A stretch of DNA of 64,000 nucleotides from Lagenorhynchus albirostris (Eukaryota; Chordata; Mammalia; Artiodactyla; Delphinidae). Both the position numbers and the translations under genes were made by a program. The notes beneath the pieces are model-generated. The model was not told where the DNA came from. It did no database searches and saw only the letters and a program-made list of their open reading frames with translations. This document shows, one piece after another, positions 11,976 through 23,910 of the stretch. How positions within the stretch are numbered: position 1 is the first letter of the stretch; each line of letters begins with the position of its first letter. Location: assembly GCF_949774975.1 (NCBI RefSeq), contig NC_083112.1, forward strand, positions 58,726,035-58,790,034, written 5' to 3'.

Positions 11976-14829
11976 TGTCTATACTTGACTTAATATAAAT
12001 AGAATCACACAACATAAACTCTTTCTTTTTTTTGTGTGTGGTATGTGGGCCTCTCACCGTTGTGGCCTCTCCCGTTGCGGAGAACAGGCTCCGGACGCGC
12101 AGGCTCAGCGGCCATGGCCCACGGGCCCAGCTGCTCCGCGGCATGTGGGATCCTCCTGGACCAGGGCACGCACCCGTGTCCCCTGCATCGGCAGGCAGAC
12201 TCTCAACCACTGCGCCACCGGGGAAGCCCCATAAACTCTTTTTTATTTCACTTCATTCACCAACATTATATACGCGAGTTTCACTCCATATGTACCAACT
12301 AGTAATTTAATCTTTTTTATTTCTGTATAGAATTCCAAGATAGAAAGATACATGATTTACTCATGCTACCCATTATTGAACATTTGTGTTATTACAAGTT
12401 GGGGCTATTATGAGTAAAACTTCTATCCATCTGTTTTGGTGCATTTCAGTTGGGCATATACTAAGAAATATAATTGCTGATTCCAAGCATATGAATGAGT
12501 ATTGCCAACTTCTTTCAAATAGGTACTAACAAAATATTTTCTTCATAATGGTTTTATAAATTTTTATTCTCACCAGTAATATAGTGGCTGCTCTGTTACT
12601 CCACATCCCCAATAACTTATGGTATTTTCAGTTTTATTTATTAGACATTCTGAAGGGGTATGCTGTGATTGTTGTGATACTAATTTGCGTTTCTATGATG
12701 AATAATGATGATGAAACATTTCCATAAGTTTTTTTCTAACTATTATCTTCTTGTGAATTACACGTTCAATTATTTTCAGCCTGTCTTTTTCCTGATTTAT
12801 AAGAATGTCCCTGTTTGTGGCTGTGATAGTCCTTATCATTCCCATTACTGATCAGGTCTTTCGAAAATGAGAAATTTTTAATTTTTTTTTTTAAGAAGTT
12901 TTTAAATTTAATGAAGCACAGTGTTTCAACATTTTGTTTTAGTTACTGCTTACTATATACTATTTAATGAATCTATGCATAGACCAAGTTAATGAAGACA
13001 TTCTTACGTTTTCCTCTAGAAGTTTGATCACTTAAGATTTAACATTTAAGTCTACACACCAACTAAAATTAATTTATGCTTATTTGAAAGGGCAACTGGA
13101 TTTTTTTTTTTCCTTCATGTATATCCAATTGATTGAAAAGAACTTTTTTTCTCCAGGAAATCTGCCTTTTTCAAAATTAGTGAAGACCCTGTCAAAAATA
13201 AAAGTGAAGCTTTTGTCAAAAAATCAGTTAAAAATTAATGTGTGAGTCTCTAATTGGACTCTGTATTCTGTCTCATTGGACCATTTGTCCTTGAGCCAAT
13301 ATCACATTGTTTGAATTACCATATATTTATAGAAAGTCATGGTAAGTGGTAATATATGTCCTCCAGCTTTATTTTACTTCAAAATTACCTTGGCTCTTTT
13401 GGGTCATCTGCATCTCCATCTACACACTATAATCATACTTTAAATTTCTAAAAAAGAAAAATTCCAGCTGGAATTTTGATTGGAGTTGCACAGAATCTTT
13501 AGTGAAATTTCGGGAGAAATGGCATTTTATTAGTACTAGTCTAACAGTCCATGAACTTGAAATAACTCCATTTATTTAGATATACTTTCTGTAAATGAAA
13601 GTATAGTTTTGAGTATACAGACATTGTGCATTTAAAATATGTTTACCAAACACATTCCTAGGTGTTTAATGTTTTGGGTGCTGTAACAAATGGAGTTATC
13701 TATTTAAAATTTATACCCATTTTTTATTGCTACGGTAAAGAAATATAATTGACAAATATATATTTATTTACCTTGTATCCAGCTAAATTCAGTCATGACT
13801 TCCTATGGTTTGTAGTATTTCTGTTTTTTTGGGGGTGTGTGTGTGATTTTCTATGACATTATCATGATGTATGAAAAACCAACATTTTTTTTCAGTTTTA
13901 ACAGCTATTGTTGCTTTGCCTTGCTTTGTTATATTGGATAAGACTCACAGTAAAATACTGACAAGATGTGGTGATAATGAATAACCATTTTTCTCTGACT
14001 CAGGAGCAAAATATTAAATAATGATATCTATATATTTTTTATATATATACCATATCATATTAAGGAACTTTCCTATTTCTGTGATAAAATGAAGGGTGTG
14101 TCTTGAATTTTATCAAATGCAGCTTATTCATCTAATTATATTGTTTTCTCCTTTAATGTGGAAAATATTGATTAAATTTCAAATGTTATGACAAACTTCA
14201 GACTACTTTTTTACAATATATTAATATTTTTGTATATCTCTGGATTATTTCTGCTAGTTTTGTTTAGAATTTCCAATGTATTTTTGAGAGAAACTGGATT
14301 GCAAATTTTATTTTATACACAGGAAAAGTTTGAATAAGATTACTAGTATTTCTTCCTTAAATGTTTGGAAAAAATTTATTTGTGAAGCCAACTGGACTTG
14401 GAGTAATCTGTGAAAACATTTATTTCTATTTATCTTTTAGAATTTATTATACTGTGCTTTCTGAAGAAATCTTCCCATGTAAAATAGATTTTCAAAACTT
14501 AGTTGCGTAAGTTATTGTAATATGCTCAAATTTTTCTATATTGTAATACCCTCAAATTTTTCAGAATCTGAAGTACTTTTTTATTTTTTATCCATAATAT
14601 TGGTAGTCTGAGTTTTCCCTCTCTGTTATTTTGCCTTTCTAGGGTTTTCTTTCTATTTTACTAGTCTTTTTCAAAAACCATCTTGTATACTGTTGACTTT
14701 CTCTACTATATTTCTGGTTGCTAAGTTATTGAATTTTGCTTTTATTTTTATTATTTTCCTTCACTATTTTTGCTTTATTATTTATTTATTTGTTTGCTTC
14801 GTACACTGGAAGTTTACATCATTGATTTT
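11976..14829 (-). mobile_element. Old L1M-type LINE, 3' half, decayed
   Basis: Read on the minus strand this matches the order of old L1 3' UTR and ORF2 sequence: gattataaatagaatcacac-type text, then ttggggctattatgagtaaa, ttgggcatatactaagaaat, ttatatttttccagctttat-like text and, near 14,300-14,400, the decayed counterpart of the RT segment aatgtttgg...gtgaagccaactggact. All frames are broken. It is interrupted by a CHR SINE at 12,025-12,229. It may consist of more than one fragment of the same age class. Confidence 0.75.
12025..12229 (-). mobile_element. CHR SINE, short form
   Basis: Complete short CHR copy on the minus strand inside the older L1. The perfect target duplication cataaactcttt is at 12,013-12,024 and 12,230-12,241. 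The 128-aa and 88-92-aa open frames over it are SINE-derived. Confidence 0.97.
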
Positions 14830-17110
14830 TTTCTTAGAATGAATTTACTTATTAGAACAGTTTAGGTTTATAGAAAAATTGTGAAGATAGTACAGAGAGT
14901 TCACATATACTCTGCACCCAATTTACCTCATTTTTTAATATTGTAATTAGTGTGGTGTACTTGTTACAGTTAATGAAGCAATACTGATACAGTATTATTA
15001 AAGTCTGTGGTTTATTCATATCTCCTTAGCATGTGTTAAGGTTTGTTCTTTGTGCTGTACATTCCTATGGGGTTTGATAAATGTATAATCTCATGAATGC
15101 ACCACTACAGTATCTTAACAGAACAGTTTCATCATCTTGAAATATCTCCTGTGATTCACCTGTTCTTTCCTTAATCCCCCTAAACACATGGCAACCAATG
15201 ACCATTTTACTCTCTCTACAGTTTTGCTTCTTCCAGAATATCATGTAATTGTATAAAATGTAGACTTTTCAGACTGCCTTTTTTTCATTTAGCAATAAGC
15301 ATTAATAATTGACTTATCTATGTATTTGTACAGCTTGATACTGAATGTAATTTTATCAGTGACTATTCCATTGTATGGATTTAACTGTTTGTAAACTCAC
15401 CCACTGAACACCATTTTATTGCTTCCAGTTCGTTTTTGGTGATTATGAATAAACCTGCTAAAAATATTTGTGTGATGGTTTTTGGTAAGATTATGTGTTA
15501 TTTAAAAAAAATTTTTTTAAGTCAGTTGGGTAAATACCTAGAGGAAGGACTGCTAAATAATATGGTAAGATTATGTGTTTACCTTTTCTTGACTTGCAAG
15601 TTATCTTGTAAAGTGTCTGTACTATTTACATTCCCTCCAGCAATAAATGAGTCTCAGTTTTTTCTACATCCTTGCCAGCAATTGATAGTGTCAATTTTTG
15701 GATTTTAGCTAATGCAATAGTTTTTTAGGATAAATTATTGGTGTTTTAACTGCATTACTCTAAAGACAAAACATGTAAGTTTTCACATGCTTATCTTCCA
15801 TCAGTATATCTTCTTCAATAAACTGTCATTTTAGATCTTTCTCCCATTTTAAATTGAATTGTGTTTCCTGTTGAGTTTTAAGGGTTTTTTTGGATACCAA
15901 TCTTTTATCAACTCTTTTTGAAAATATTTTCTCCCAATCTATGACTTTTATTTTTATTCTCATAATATTGTCTTTCACAGAGCAAAAGATTTTAATTTCA
16001 ATAAAATCCAGTCTATCAATGTTTTTTTCCATAGATCATGCTTTTGATGCTGTATCTAGAATATCATCACCAAATGCAAGGCCATGCAAATTTCCCTTTA
16101 GGTTTTCTTCTAGAAGTTTAATGGTTTGAGTTTTATATTTAGGAAATCTATGATTCATTTTGAGTTAATTTTTGTGAATGATATAAAAACTGTTTCTAGG
16201 TTCATTTTTTTTTTCTATATGGATGCCAAGTTGTTGAAGAGACTTTTTTCTCTTTTGCATTGCCTTGGCTCCTTTGTCAAATATTTGTTGGTGATATATG
16301 TGTGGGGCTATTTTATAGCTCTGTTTTCTTTTCCAGTTATCCACGTGTCTGGTATTTAACCAAGACCATATTGTAAGTATTAATATAGCTTTATGCTAAG
16401 TCTTAAAGTTGAGTAGTGTTAAGTCCTCCAACTTTGTTCTTCTTCTACATTATTGTTTTGGCTATTATCAATTTTTGCTTCTAGATAAATATTTTAAAAT
16501 AACTTTGTCAATGCCTCCCAAATATCTTGCTGGGATACTGAGGTTGCATCATATCTACAGATCAAGTGGGAAAGAACTGACATTTCAAAAATATTGAGTC
16601 TTCCAGTACATGAACATGGGATACCTTTCCAATTATTTAGACATTCTTTGGTTTATTTCATCAGAGTTTTCCAACTTTCTACATAAATAACTTGTTAGAT
16701 TTATATTTAATAATTTCTCTATTTTGGTGCCACTGTAATATATTTCTTTCTTTCTTTTTTTTTTTTTTATAAATTTAGTTATTTTTGGCTACGTTGGGTC
16801 TTTGTTGCTGCTTGTGGGCTTTCCCTAGTTGCAGCGAGCAGGAGCCACTCCTCGCTGTGGCGCAAGGGCCTCTCACTGCGGTGGCCTCTCCCATTGCAGA
16901 GCACGGGCTCCAGACGTGTGGACCTAAGCAGTTGCAGCACATAGGCTTAGTTGCTCCGCGGCACGTGGGATCCTTCCGGACCAGGGCTCGAACCCATGTC
17001 CCCTGCATTGGCAGGAGGACTCCCAACCACTGCGCCACCAGGGAAGCCCTATATTTATTTCTAACTTAAAATTCCTGTTACTCATTGCTGGTATACACAA
17101 AAAGAAACTG
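14830..17110 (-). mobile_element. Old L1 (L1MA/MC-like) 3' region
   Basis: The 3' UTR is recognisable from 14,845 (agtacagagagttcacatat, attagtgtggtgtacttgtt, gcaataagcattaataatt) and grades into ORF2 C-terminal sequence around 15,400-16,740 (gcaaaagattttaatttc, ttggcattgccttggctcc-like text). All frames are interrupted. A CHR SINE at 16,752-17,049 splits it; the L1 resumes to about 17,110, where a younger L1 abuts it. Confidence 0.8.
16752..17049 (-). mobile_element. CHR SINE, long form
   Basis: Reads on the minus strand from agggcttccctggtggcgca through a full middle part to a 3' end equivalent to gacccaacgtagccaaaaat. It is about 298 bp. The flanks tatatttctttct (16,739-16,751) and tatatttatttct (17,050-17,062) form a target duplication with one mismatch. 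Confidence 0.93.
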
Positions 17111-17349
17111 ACTAAAAAATTTTTTTCATTAAAAAAATTTTTTTAACTTAATTTTATTGTTTTATACAACAGGTCCTTATTAGTCATCAATTGTATACAT
17201 ATTAGTGTATACATGTCAGTTGCAATCTCTCAATTCATCACACCACCAACCCCAAACCTCGCCGCTTTCCCCCCTTGGTGTCCATACGTTTGTTCTCTAC
17301 GTCTGTGTCTCAATTTCTGCCCTGCAAACTGGTTCATCTGTACCATTTT

Positions 17350-20300
17350 TCTAGGTTCCACATATATGCGTTAATATACAATATTTGTTTTTCTCTTTCT
17401 GACTTACTTCACTCTGTAGGACAGTCTCTAGATCCATCCACGTCTCTACAAATGACCCAATTTCGTTCCTTTTATGGCTGAGTAATATTCCATTGTATAT
17501 ATGTACCATATCTTCTTTATCCATTTGTCTGTTGATGGGCATTTAGGTTGCTTCCATGAGCTGGCTATTGTAAATAGTGCTGCAATGAACATTGGGGTGC
17601 ATGTGTCTTTCTGATTTATGGCTTTTTCTGGGTATATGCCCAGTAGTGGGATTGCTGGATCATATGGTAATTCTATTTTTAGTTTTTTAAGGAACCTCCA
17701 TACTGTTCTCCAGAGTGGCTGTATCAATTTACATTCCCACTAACAGTGCAAGAGGGTTCCCTTTTCTCCACACCCTCTCCAGCATTTTTTGTTTGTAGAT
17801 TTTCTGATAATGCCCATTCTAACTGGTGTGAGGTGATACCTCATTGTAGTTTTGATTTGCATTTCTCTAATAATTAGTGATGTTGACCAGCTTTTCATGT
17901 GCTTCTTGGACATCTGTATGTCTTCTTTGGAGAAATGTCTGTTTATGTCTTCTGCCCATTTTTGGACTGGGTTGTTTGTTTTCTTAATATTGAGCTGCAT
18001 GAGGTGTCTATATATTTTGGAGATTAACCCTTTGTCCGATGATTTGTTTGCAAATATTTTCTCCCATTTTGAGAGTTGTCTTTTCGTCTTGTTTATGGTT
18101 TCCTTTGCTGTGCAAAAGCTTTGAAGTTTCAATAGGTTTATTTATTTTCAATAAGTTTCAATGGTTTATTTTTGCTTTTATTTCCATTACTCTAGGAGGT
18201 GGATTAAAAAAGATCTTGCCATGATTTATGTCAAAGAGTGTTCTTCCTATTTTTCCCTCTGAGAGTTTTATAGTGTCCAGTCTTATATTTAGGTCTTTAA
18301 TCCAATTTGAGTTTATTTTCATATATGGTGTTAGGGAGTGTTCTAATTTCATTCTTTTACATGTAGCTGTCCAGTTTTCCCAGCACCACTTACTGAAGAG
18401 ATTGTCTTTTCTCCATTGTATATCCTTGCTTCCTTTGTCATAGATTAGTTGACCATAGGTGTGTGGGTTTATCTCTGGGCTTTCCATCTTGTTCCATTGA
18501 TCTATGTTTCTATTTTTGTGCCAGTACCATATTGTCTTGATTACTGTAGCTTTGTAGTATAGTCTGAACTCAGGGGGTCTGATTCCTCCAGCTGTTTTTT
18601 TCCCTCAATACTGCTTTGGCTATTCAGGGTCTTTCATGTCTCCATACAAATTTTAAGATTTTTTGTTCTAGTTCTGTAAAAAATGCCATTAGTAATTTGA
18701 TAGGGATTGCATTGAATCTGTAGATTGCTTTGGGTAGTAGAGTCATTTTCACAATATTGATTCTTCCAATCCAAGAACATGGTATATCTCTCCATCTGTT
18801 GGTATCATCTTTAATTTCTTTCATCAGTATCTTATACTTTTCTGCATACAGGTCTTTTGTCTCCCTAGGTAGGTTTATTCCTAGGTATTTTATTCTTTTT
18901 GTTGCAATGGTAAATGGGAGTGTTTCCTTAATTTCTCTTTCAGATATTTCATCATTAGTGTATAGGAATGCAAGAGATTTCTGTGCATTAATTTTGTACC
19001 CTGCAACTTTACCAAATTCATTGATTAGCTCTAGTAGTTTTCTAGTGGCATCTTTAGGATACTCTATATATAGTATCACGTCATCTGCAAACAGTGACAG
19101 CTTTACTTCTTCTTTTCCAATTTGTATTCGTTTCATTTCTTATTCTTCTCTGATTGCTGTGTCTAGAACTTCCAAAACTATGTTGAATAACAGTGGTGAG
19201 AGTGGACATCTTTGTCTTGTTCCTGATCTTAGAGGAAATGCTTTCAGTTTTTCACCATTGAGAATGATGTTTGCTGTGGGTTTGTATGTTCAGGTAGGCT
19301 CCCTCTATGCCCACTTTCTGGAGAGTTTTCATCATAAATCGGTGTTGAATTTTGTCAAAGGGTTTTCTGCATCTATTGAGATGATCATATGGTTTTCATT
19401 CTTCAGTTTGCTAATATGGTGTATCACATTGATTGATTTGCATATATTGAAGAATCCTTGCATCCCTGGGATAAATCCCACTTGATCATGGTGTATGATC
19501 CTTATAATGTGTTGTTGGATTCTGTTTGCTGGTATTTTGTTGAGGATTTTTGCATCTATATTCATCAGTGATATTGGTCTGTAATTTTCTTTTTTTGTAG
19601 TATCTTTGTCTGGTTTTGGTATCAGGCTGATAGTGGCCTCATAGAATGAGTTTGGGAGTGTTCCTTCCTCTGCAATTTTTTGGAAGTGTTTGAGAAGAAT
19701 GGGTGTTAGCTCTTCTCTAAATGTTTGATAGAATACACCTGTGAAGCCATCTGGTCGTAGACTTTTGTTTTTTGGAAGATTTTAAATCACAGTTTCAACT
19801 TCATTACTTGTGATTGGTCTGTTCATATTTTCTATTTCTTCCTGGTTCAGTCTTGGAAGGTTATACCTTTCTAAGAATTTGTCCATTTCTTCCAGGTTGT
19901 CCATTTTATTGGCATAGAGTTGCTTGTAGCAGTCTCTTATAATCCTTTGTATTTCTGTGGGTCTGTTGTAACTTCTCCTTTTTCATTTCTGATTTTATTG
20001 ATTTGACTCCTCTCCCTCTTTTTCTTGATGAATCTGGCTAATGGTTTATCAATTTTGTTTATCTTCTCAACGAACCAGCTTTTAGTTTTATTGATCTTTG
20101 CTACTGTTTTCTTTGTTTCTATTTATTTCTGCTCTGATCTTTATGATTTCTTTCCTTCTGCTAACTTTGGGTTTTGTTTGTTCTTCTTTCTCTAGTTCCT
20201 CTAGGTGTAAGTTTAGATTGTTTATTTGAGATTTTTCTTGTTTCTTGAGGTAGGCTTGTATCACTATAAACTTCCCTCTTAGAACTGCTTTTGCTGCATC

Positions 20301-21465
20301 CCATAGGTTTTCGATCGTCGTGTTTTCATTGTCATTTGTCTCCAGGTATTTCCTGATTTCCTCTTTGACTTCTTCAGTGATCTATTGGTTATTTGGTATC
20401 GTATTGTTTAGCCTCCATGTGTTTGTGTTTTTTACGTTTTTTTTCCCCTGTGATTCATTTCTAATCTCATAGTGTTTTGGTCAGAAAAGATGCTTGATAT
20501 GATTTCAATTTTCTTAAATTTACTGTGGCTTGGGCTTCCCCGGTGGTACAGACGTTACGAATCCACCTGCCAATGCAGGGGACACGGGTTCGAGCCCTGG
20601 TCCGGGAAGATCTCACATGCCACAGAGTGCCACAACTACTGAGCCCACGTGCCACAACTACTGAGCCCACGTGCCACAACTACTGAAGCCCGCGCACCTA
20701 GAGCCTGTGCTCCGCAACTAGAGAAGCCACCGCAATGAGAAGCCCACCCACCGCAATGAAGAGTACCCCCTGCTCACCCCACAACTAGAGAAAGCCCGTG
20801 TGCAGCAACGAAGACCCAACACAGCCAAAAATAAATAAATGAATAAATACATTTATTTAAAAAAAAATTTACTGTGGCTTGATTTGTGACCCAAGATATG
20901 ATCTACCTTGGAGAATGTTCTGTGCGCACTTGAGAAGAAAGTGTAATCTGCTGTTTTTGGATGGAATGTCCTATAAATATCAATTAAATCCATCTGGTCT
21001 ATTGTGTCATTTAAAGCTTGTGTTTCCTTATTTTCTGTTTGGATGATCCGTCCATTGGTGTAAGTGAGGTGGTAATGTCTCCCACTATTATTGTGTTACT
21101 GTCGATTTCCTCTTTTATAGCTGTTAGCAGTTGCCTTATGTATTGAGGTGCTCCTATATTGGGTGCATACATATTTATGATTGTTATATCTTCTTCTTGG
21201 ATTGATCCCTTGACCATTATGTAGTGTCCTTCCTTGTGTCTTGTAACATTTTTTATTCTAAAGTCTATTTTATCTGATATGAGTATTGCTACTCCAGCTT
21301 TTTTGATTGCCATTTGCATGGAATATCTTTTTCCATCCCCTCACTTTCAGTCTGTATATGTCTCTAGGTCTGAAGTGGGTCTCTTGTAGACAGCATATAT
21401 ATATGGGTCTTGTTTTTGTATCCATTCAATGAGCCTGTGTCTTTTGGTTGGAGCATTTAACCCAT
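17350..21465 (-). pseudogene. L1 ORF2 pseudogene (endonuclease-reverse transcriptase)
   Basis: ORF2p nicks target DNA and reverse-transcribes L1 RNA at the nick. Here only pieces stay open. The endonuclease remnant at 21,011-21,319 includes VGDITTSLTPMDGS, where the family motif has GDFNT, so a key residue is altered. Reverse transcriptase remnants lie at 19,332-19,565 (QVGFIPGMQGFFNI) and 18,624-19,136, with the catalytic FADD at 19,080-19,091. C-terminal pieces are at 17,740-18,132 and 17,446-17,727 (YTMEYYSAIKGTK). Frameshifts, stops and a nested SINE separate them, so no active protein can be made. Gene-scale length and order otherwise follow a normal L1 ORF2. Confidence 0.9.
20532..20864 (+). 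mobile_element. CHR SINE, long form with internal tandem expansion
   Basis: Head gggcttccccggtggtacag; tail acacagccaaaaataaataa. A 16-bp perfect target duplication aaatttactgtggctt is at 20,516-20,531 and 20,865-20,880, so the insertion into the minus-strand L1 is exact. A unit of about 22 bp (gagcccacgtgccacaacta plus ct) is repeated at about 20,640-20,685. Confidence 0.97.
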
Positions 21466-21479
21466 TATCTGGCATTGAT

Positions 21480-21940
21480 CTTTTTATCCAGAATTATGCT
21501 TCCTACTCCTGATACCTTCTCCACACACTCAAGTACGCATTGCGTTCTGCACTCACTCTTGCAGCTCCCTTATACATCATGCTCTCTCCTTGGGCTCTTT
21601 GTTGTTGTCCCTTCTTCCTAGACTTGTGTTCAATGCATAATCCATAATCCATCTTTAGTGCTAATATTCTTGTATTCTCTATGTCTCATTACACTTCTGA
21701 TTGAAAGCCTTCTCAGGAATTTGATCTGCTGCTCACTGATGTGTTTCCACAGCACTCCAACATTACTTTAATATAGTTGCTATCACTCTATATGGTATTA
21801 CTCTACTTGCTTGTCATATCACCAAATACACAATAAGCTCCTTGCAGTCTGAAGCTAGCTTTCCAAAGCACCAACAAATCAACTTCAAACTCAATGTATA
21901 TAATAAATGTTTGCCGAATGAATTAACAGATGAACGTATT
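21480..21940 (+). mobile_element. L2 3' end
   Basis: Old LINE2 sequence, recognised by the order cttctccacacactcaagta-like text, catgctctctccttgggctc, tcacaccaaatacacaataa-like 'interval start' text and the terminal aataaatgtttgccgaatga. No open frame remains. Confidence 0.65.
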
Positions 21941-22251
21941 CCACAATATTAGTTCATTTACTAAAAAAATATATGATGATATGGTCAAGTGAAGAGAAAC
22001 TGAAAAGTAAAAATAGCTTAAAATAGTCATTTTGGGTGAAGATAATGTAGTTTTAATTTTATTTTGTACTCCTATTGTTTTATGCAAAAAATTACTTGTA
22101 AAATCATAGCTCTACCCTTTTAGGAGCATACGAATAATGAATACTTCTTTTACACACCATTAGCAATTAAGTTTTCAGGTAAGTTAGCTGTCATGTTGAA
22201 AAGAGCACAGATATCAGATTATGGGATGCCAAGCAGATAAGAATACATCCT

Positions 22252-22549
22252 AGGGCGCTTCCCTGGTGGCGCAGTGGTTGAGAATTTGCCTGCCAATGCA
22301 AGGGACACGAGTTCGAGCCCTGGTCTGGGAAGATCCCACATGCCGCAGAGCAACTGGGCCCGTGCGCCACAACTACTGAGCCTGTGCGTCTGGAGCCTGT
22401 GCTCCACAACAAGAGAGGCCGCGACAGTGAGAGGCCCGTGCACCGCGATGAAGAGTGGCCCCTGCTTGCCACAACTAGAGAAAGCCCTCACACAGAAACG
22501 AAGACCCAACACAGCCAAAAGTAAATAAATTTATAAAAAAAAAAAAAAA
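22252..22549 (+). mobile_element. CHR SINE, long form
   Basis: gcttccctggtggcgcagtg head, ggttcgag-type B box (here gagttcgagccctgg), 3' end acacagccaaaagtaaataa and an A tail. The flanks aagaatacatcct (22,239-22,251) and aagaatacacgct (22,550-22,562) are an imperfect target duplication. Confidence 0.95.
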
Positions 22550-22654
22550 AAGAATACACGCTGGGCACATCTTCACAAAACATTACAGATTCAGTGGGTT
22601 GTCCTGGAAACATAAGGAACAACAGAGTGAAAGAGGAAGGAAACAATCTTAACC

Positions 22655-22840
22655 AACAGGGACCTACTGTATAGCACATGGAACTCTGTTCAATATTTTG
22701 TAATAACCTAAATGGGAAAAGAACTTGAAAAAGAATAGACACATGTATATGTATAACTGAATCACTTTGCTGTACACCTGAAACTAACACAACATTGTTA
22801 ATCAACTATACTCCAATATAAGATTTTAAAAAGCATGTTT
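22655..22840 (+). mobile_element. L1 3' UTR fragment
   Basis: Reads ggacctactgtatagcacat, gtatatgtataactgaatca, ctttgctgtacacctgaaac and ends with an A-rich tail after atcaactatactccaatata. It is a short 5'-truncated insert lying 110 bases after the preceding SINE. Confidence 0.9.
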
Positions 22841-22911
22841 AATTAAAAAGTCAAGCTATAATAACACATAGATGGAGAGAGAATTCTGAAAAGTTTTTTA
22901 AATGTGCTTTT

Positions 22912-23354
22912 TTCTTTTGCCTGTGACTTATTTATTTATATACTTTTTTTACATCTTTATTGGAGTATAATTGCTTTACAATGGTGTGTTAGTTTTTGCT
23001 TTATAACAAAGTAAATCAGTTATACATATACATATGTTCCCATATCTCTTCCCTCTTGTGTCTGCCTCCTTCCCACCCTCCCTGTCCCACCCCTCTAGGC
23101 GGTCACAAAGCACCGAGCTGATCTCCCTGTGCTATGCGGCTGCTTCCCACTAGCTATCTACCTGACGTTTGGTAGTGTATATATGTCCATGCCTCTCTCT
23201 CGCTTTGTCACAGCTTCCCCTTCCCCTTCCCCATATCCTCAAGTCCGTTAGAAAGACAAATACCGTATGCTAACAGATATATATGGAATTTAAGAGAAAA
23301 GAAATGTCATGAAGAACCTACGGGTAAGACAGGAATAAAGACACAGACCTACTA
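22912..23354 (-). mobile_element. L1 3' end, 5'-inverted, with possible 3' transduction
   Basis: 22,947-23,247 is the L1 3' UTR on the minus strand (acatctttattggagtataa, then cttccccatatcctcaagtc). 23,248-23,354 is the adjacent upstream L1 piece on the plus strand (agaaagacaaataccgtatg, then gacaggaataaagacacaga). The whole is framed by aaatgtgctttt at 22,900-22,911 and 23,355-23,366. Between the L1 end and the left duplication lie 35 non-L1 bases whose complement holds AATAAA followed by an A-rich end. Confidence 0.9.
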
Positions 23355-23603
23355 AAATGTGCTTTTAATAAGATAATTTTAAGTAATGAATTAAATGTCA
23401 TTAAAATACCAATACAGTAGGATTACTAGTGGGACAGTTTTTTTAAAAATAACATGGGTATAGCTCTCTCTGTGCAATTGTAAAATTTACTCTGAAAATG
23501 AAAAAGGAAATAAAAAGTTTTTTTCCTGTTTGATCATTTTACTTACTTTTGTGATACATTCCTTTGTTATGCTCTATTTTTCACTTTAAAACAGCATGTT
23601 TTT

Positions 23604-23896
23604 GTTCTCTACATCTGTGGGTCTTCTTCTTTTTTGTTATGCTCACTGGTTTGTTATATTTTAAACTAGTAAAGTAGTAGTTACCAGTGGTGGGGGGGGC
23701 GGACATAGGGATAGGGGAGTAAGAGGTACAAACTATTAGGTTTAAAATAAGCTACAAGGATATACTGTACAACACGGGGAATATAAACAGTATTTTACAG
23801 TAACTATAAATGGAATATAACCTTTAAAATTGTGAATCACTATATTGTACACCTGTAACTTATATAATATTATAAACTATACCTCAATTAAAAAAA
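23604..23896 (+). mobile_element. L1 3' end with 5' inversion (twin-primed)
   Basis: 23,604-23,663 is an inverted L1 piece (ctacatctgtgggtcttctt, then ttgttatgctcactggttt). 23,664-23,896 is the following L1 segment in direct orientation (gaggtacaaactattaggtt, then tgtacacctgtaacttatat) ending in an A tail. The flanks acagcatgttttt (23,591-23,603) and gcagtatgttttt (23,897-23,909) are a target duplication with limited mismatch. Confidence 0.85.
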
Positions 23897-23910
23897 GCAG
23901 TATGTTTTTA

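Larger units (their letters stand above)
17130..21465 (-). mobile_element. 5'-truncated L1 of artiodactyl/cetacean type
   Basis: About 4.3 kb (4.0 kb after removing a nested SINE). The 3' UTR is at 17,130-17,350, and nearly all of ORF2 follows up to about 21,465. The element is cut near ORF2 codon 17, where the text catttaacccatt matches the antisense of NGLNA, so ORF1 and the 5' UTR are absent. It is less diverged than the L1 it abuts. No clear flanking duplication was found. Confidence 0.92.

Noticed and set aside
11824..12210. 128-aa frame on the minus strand
   Set aside because: Composed of CHR SINE translation and TA-repeat translation (Tyr/Ile-rich).
18730..19485. 251-aa open frame on the plus strand
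   Set aside because: It lies antisense to the reverse transcriptase part of the minus-strand L1. A-rich L1 sense sequence has few antisense stops, so long antisense frames are expected.
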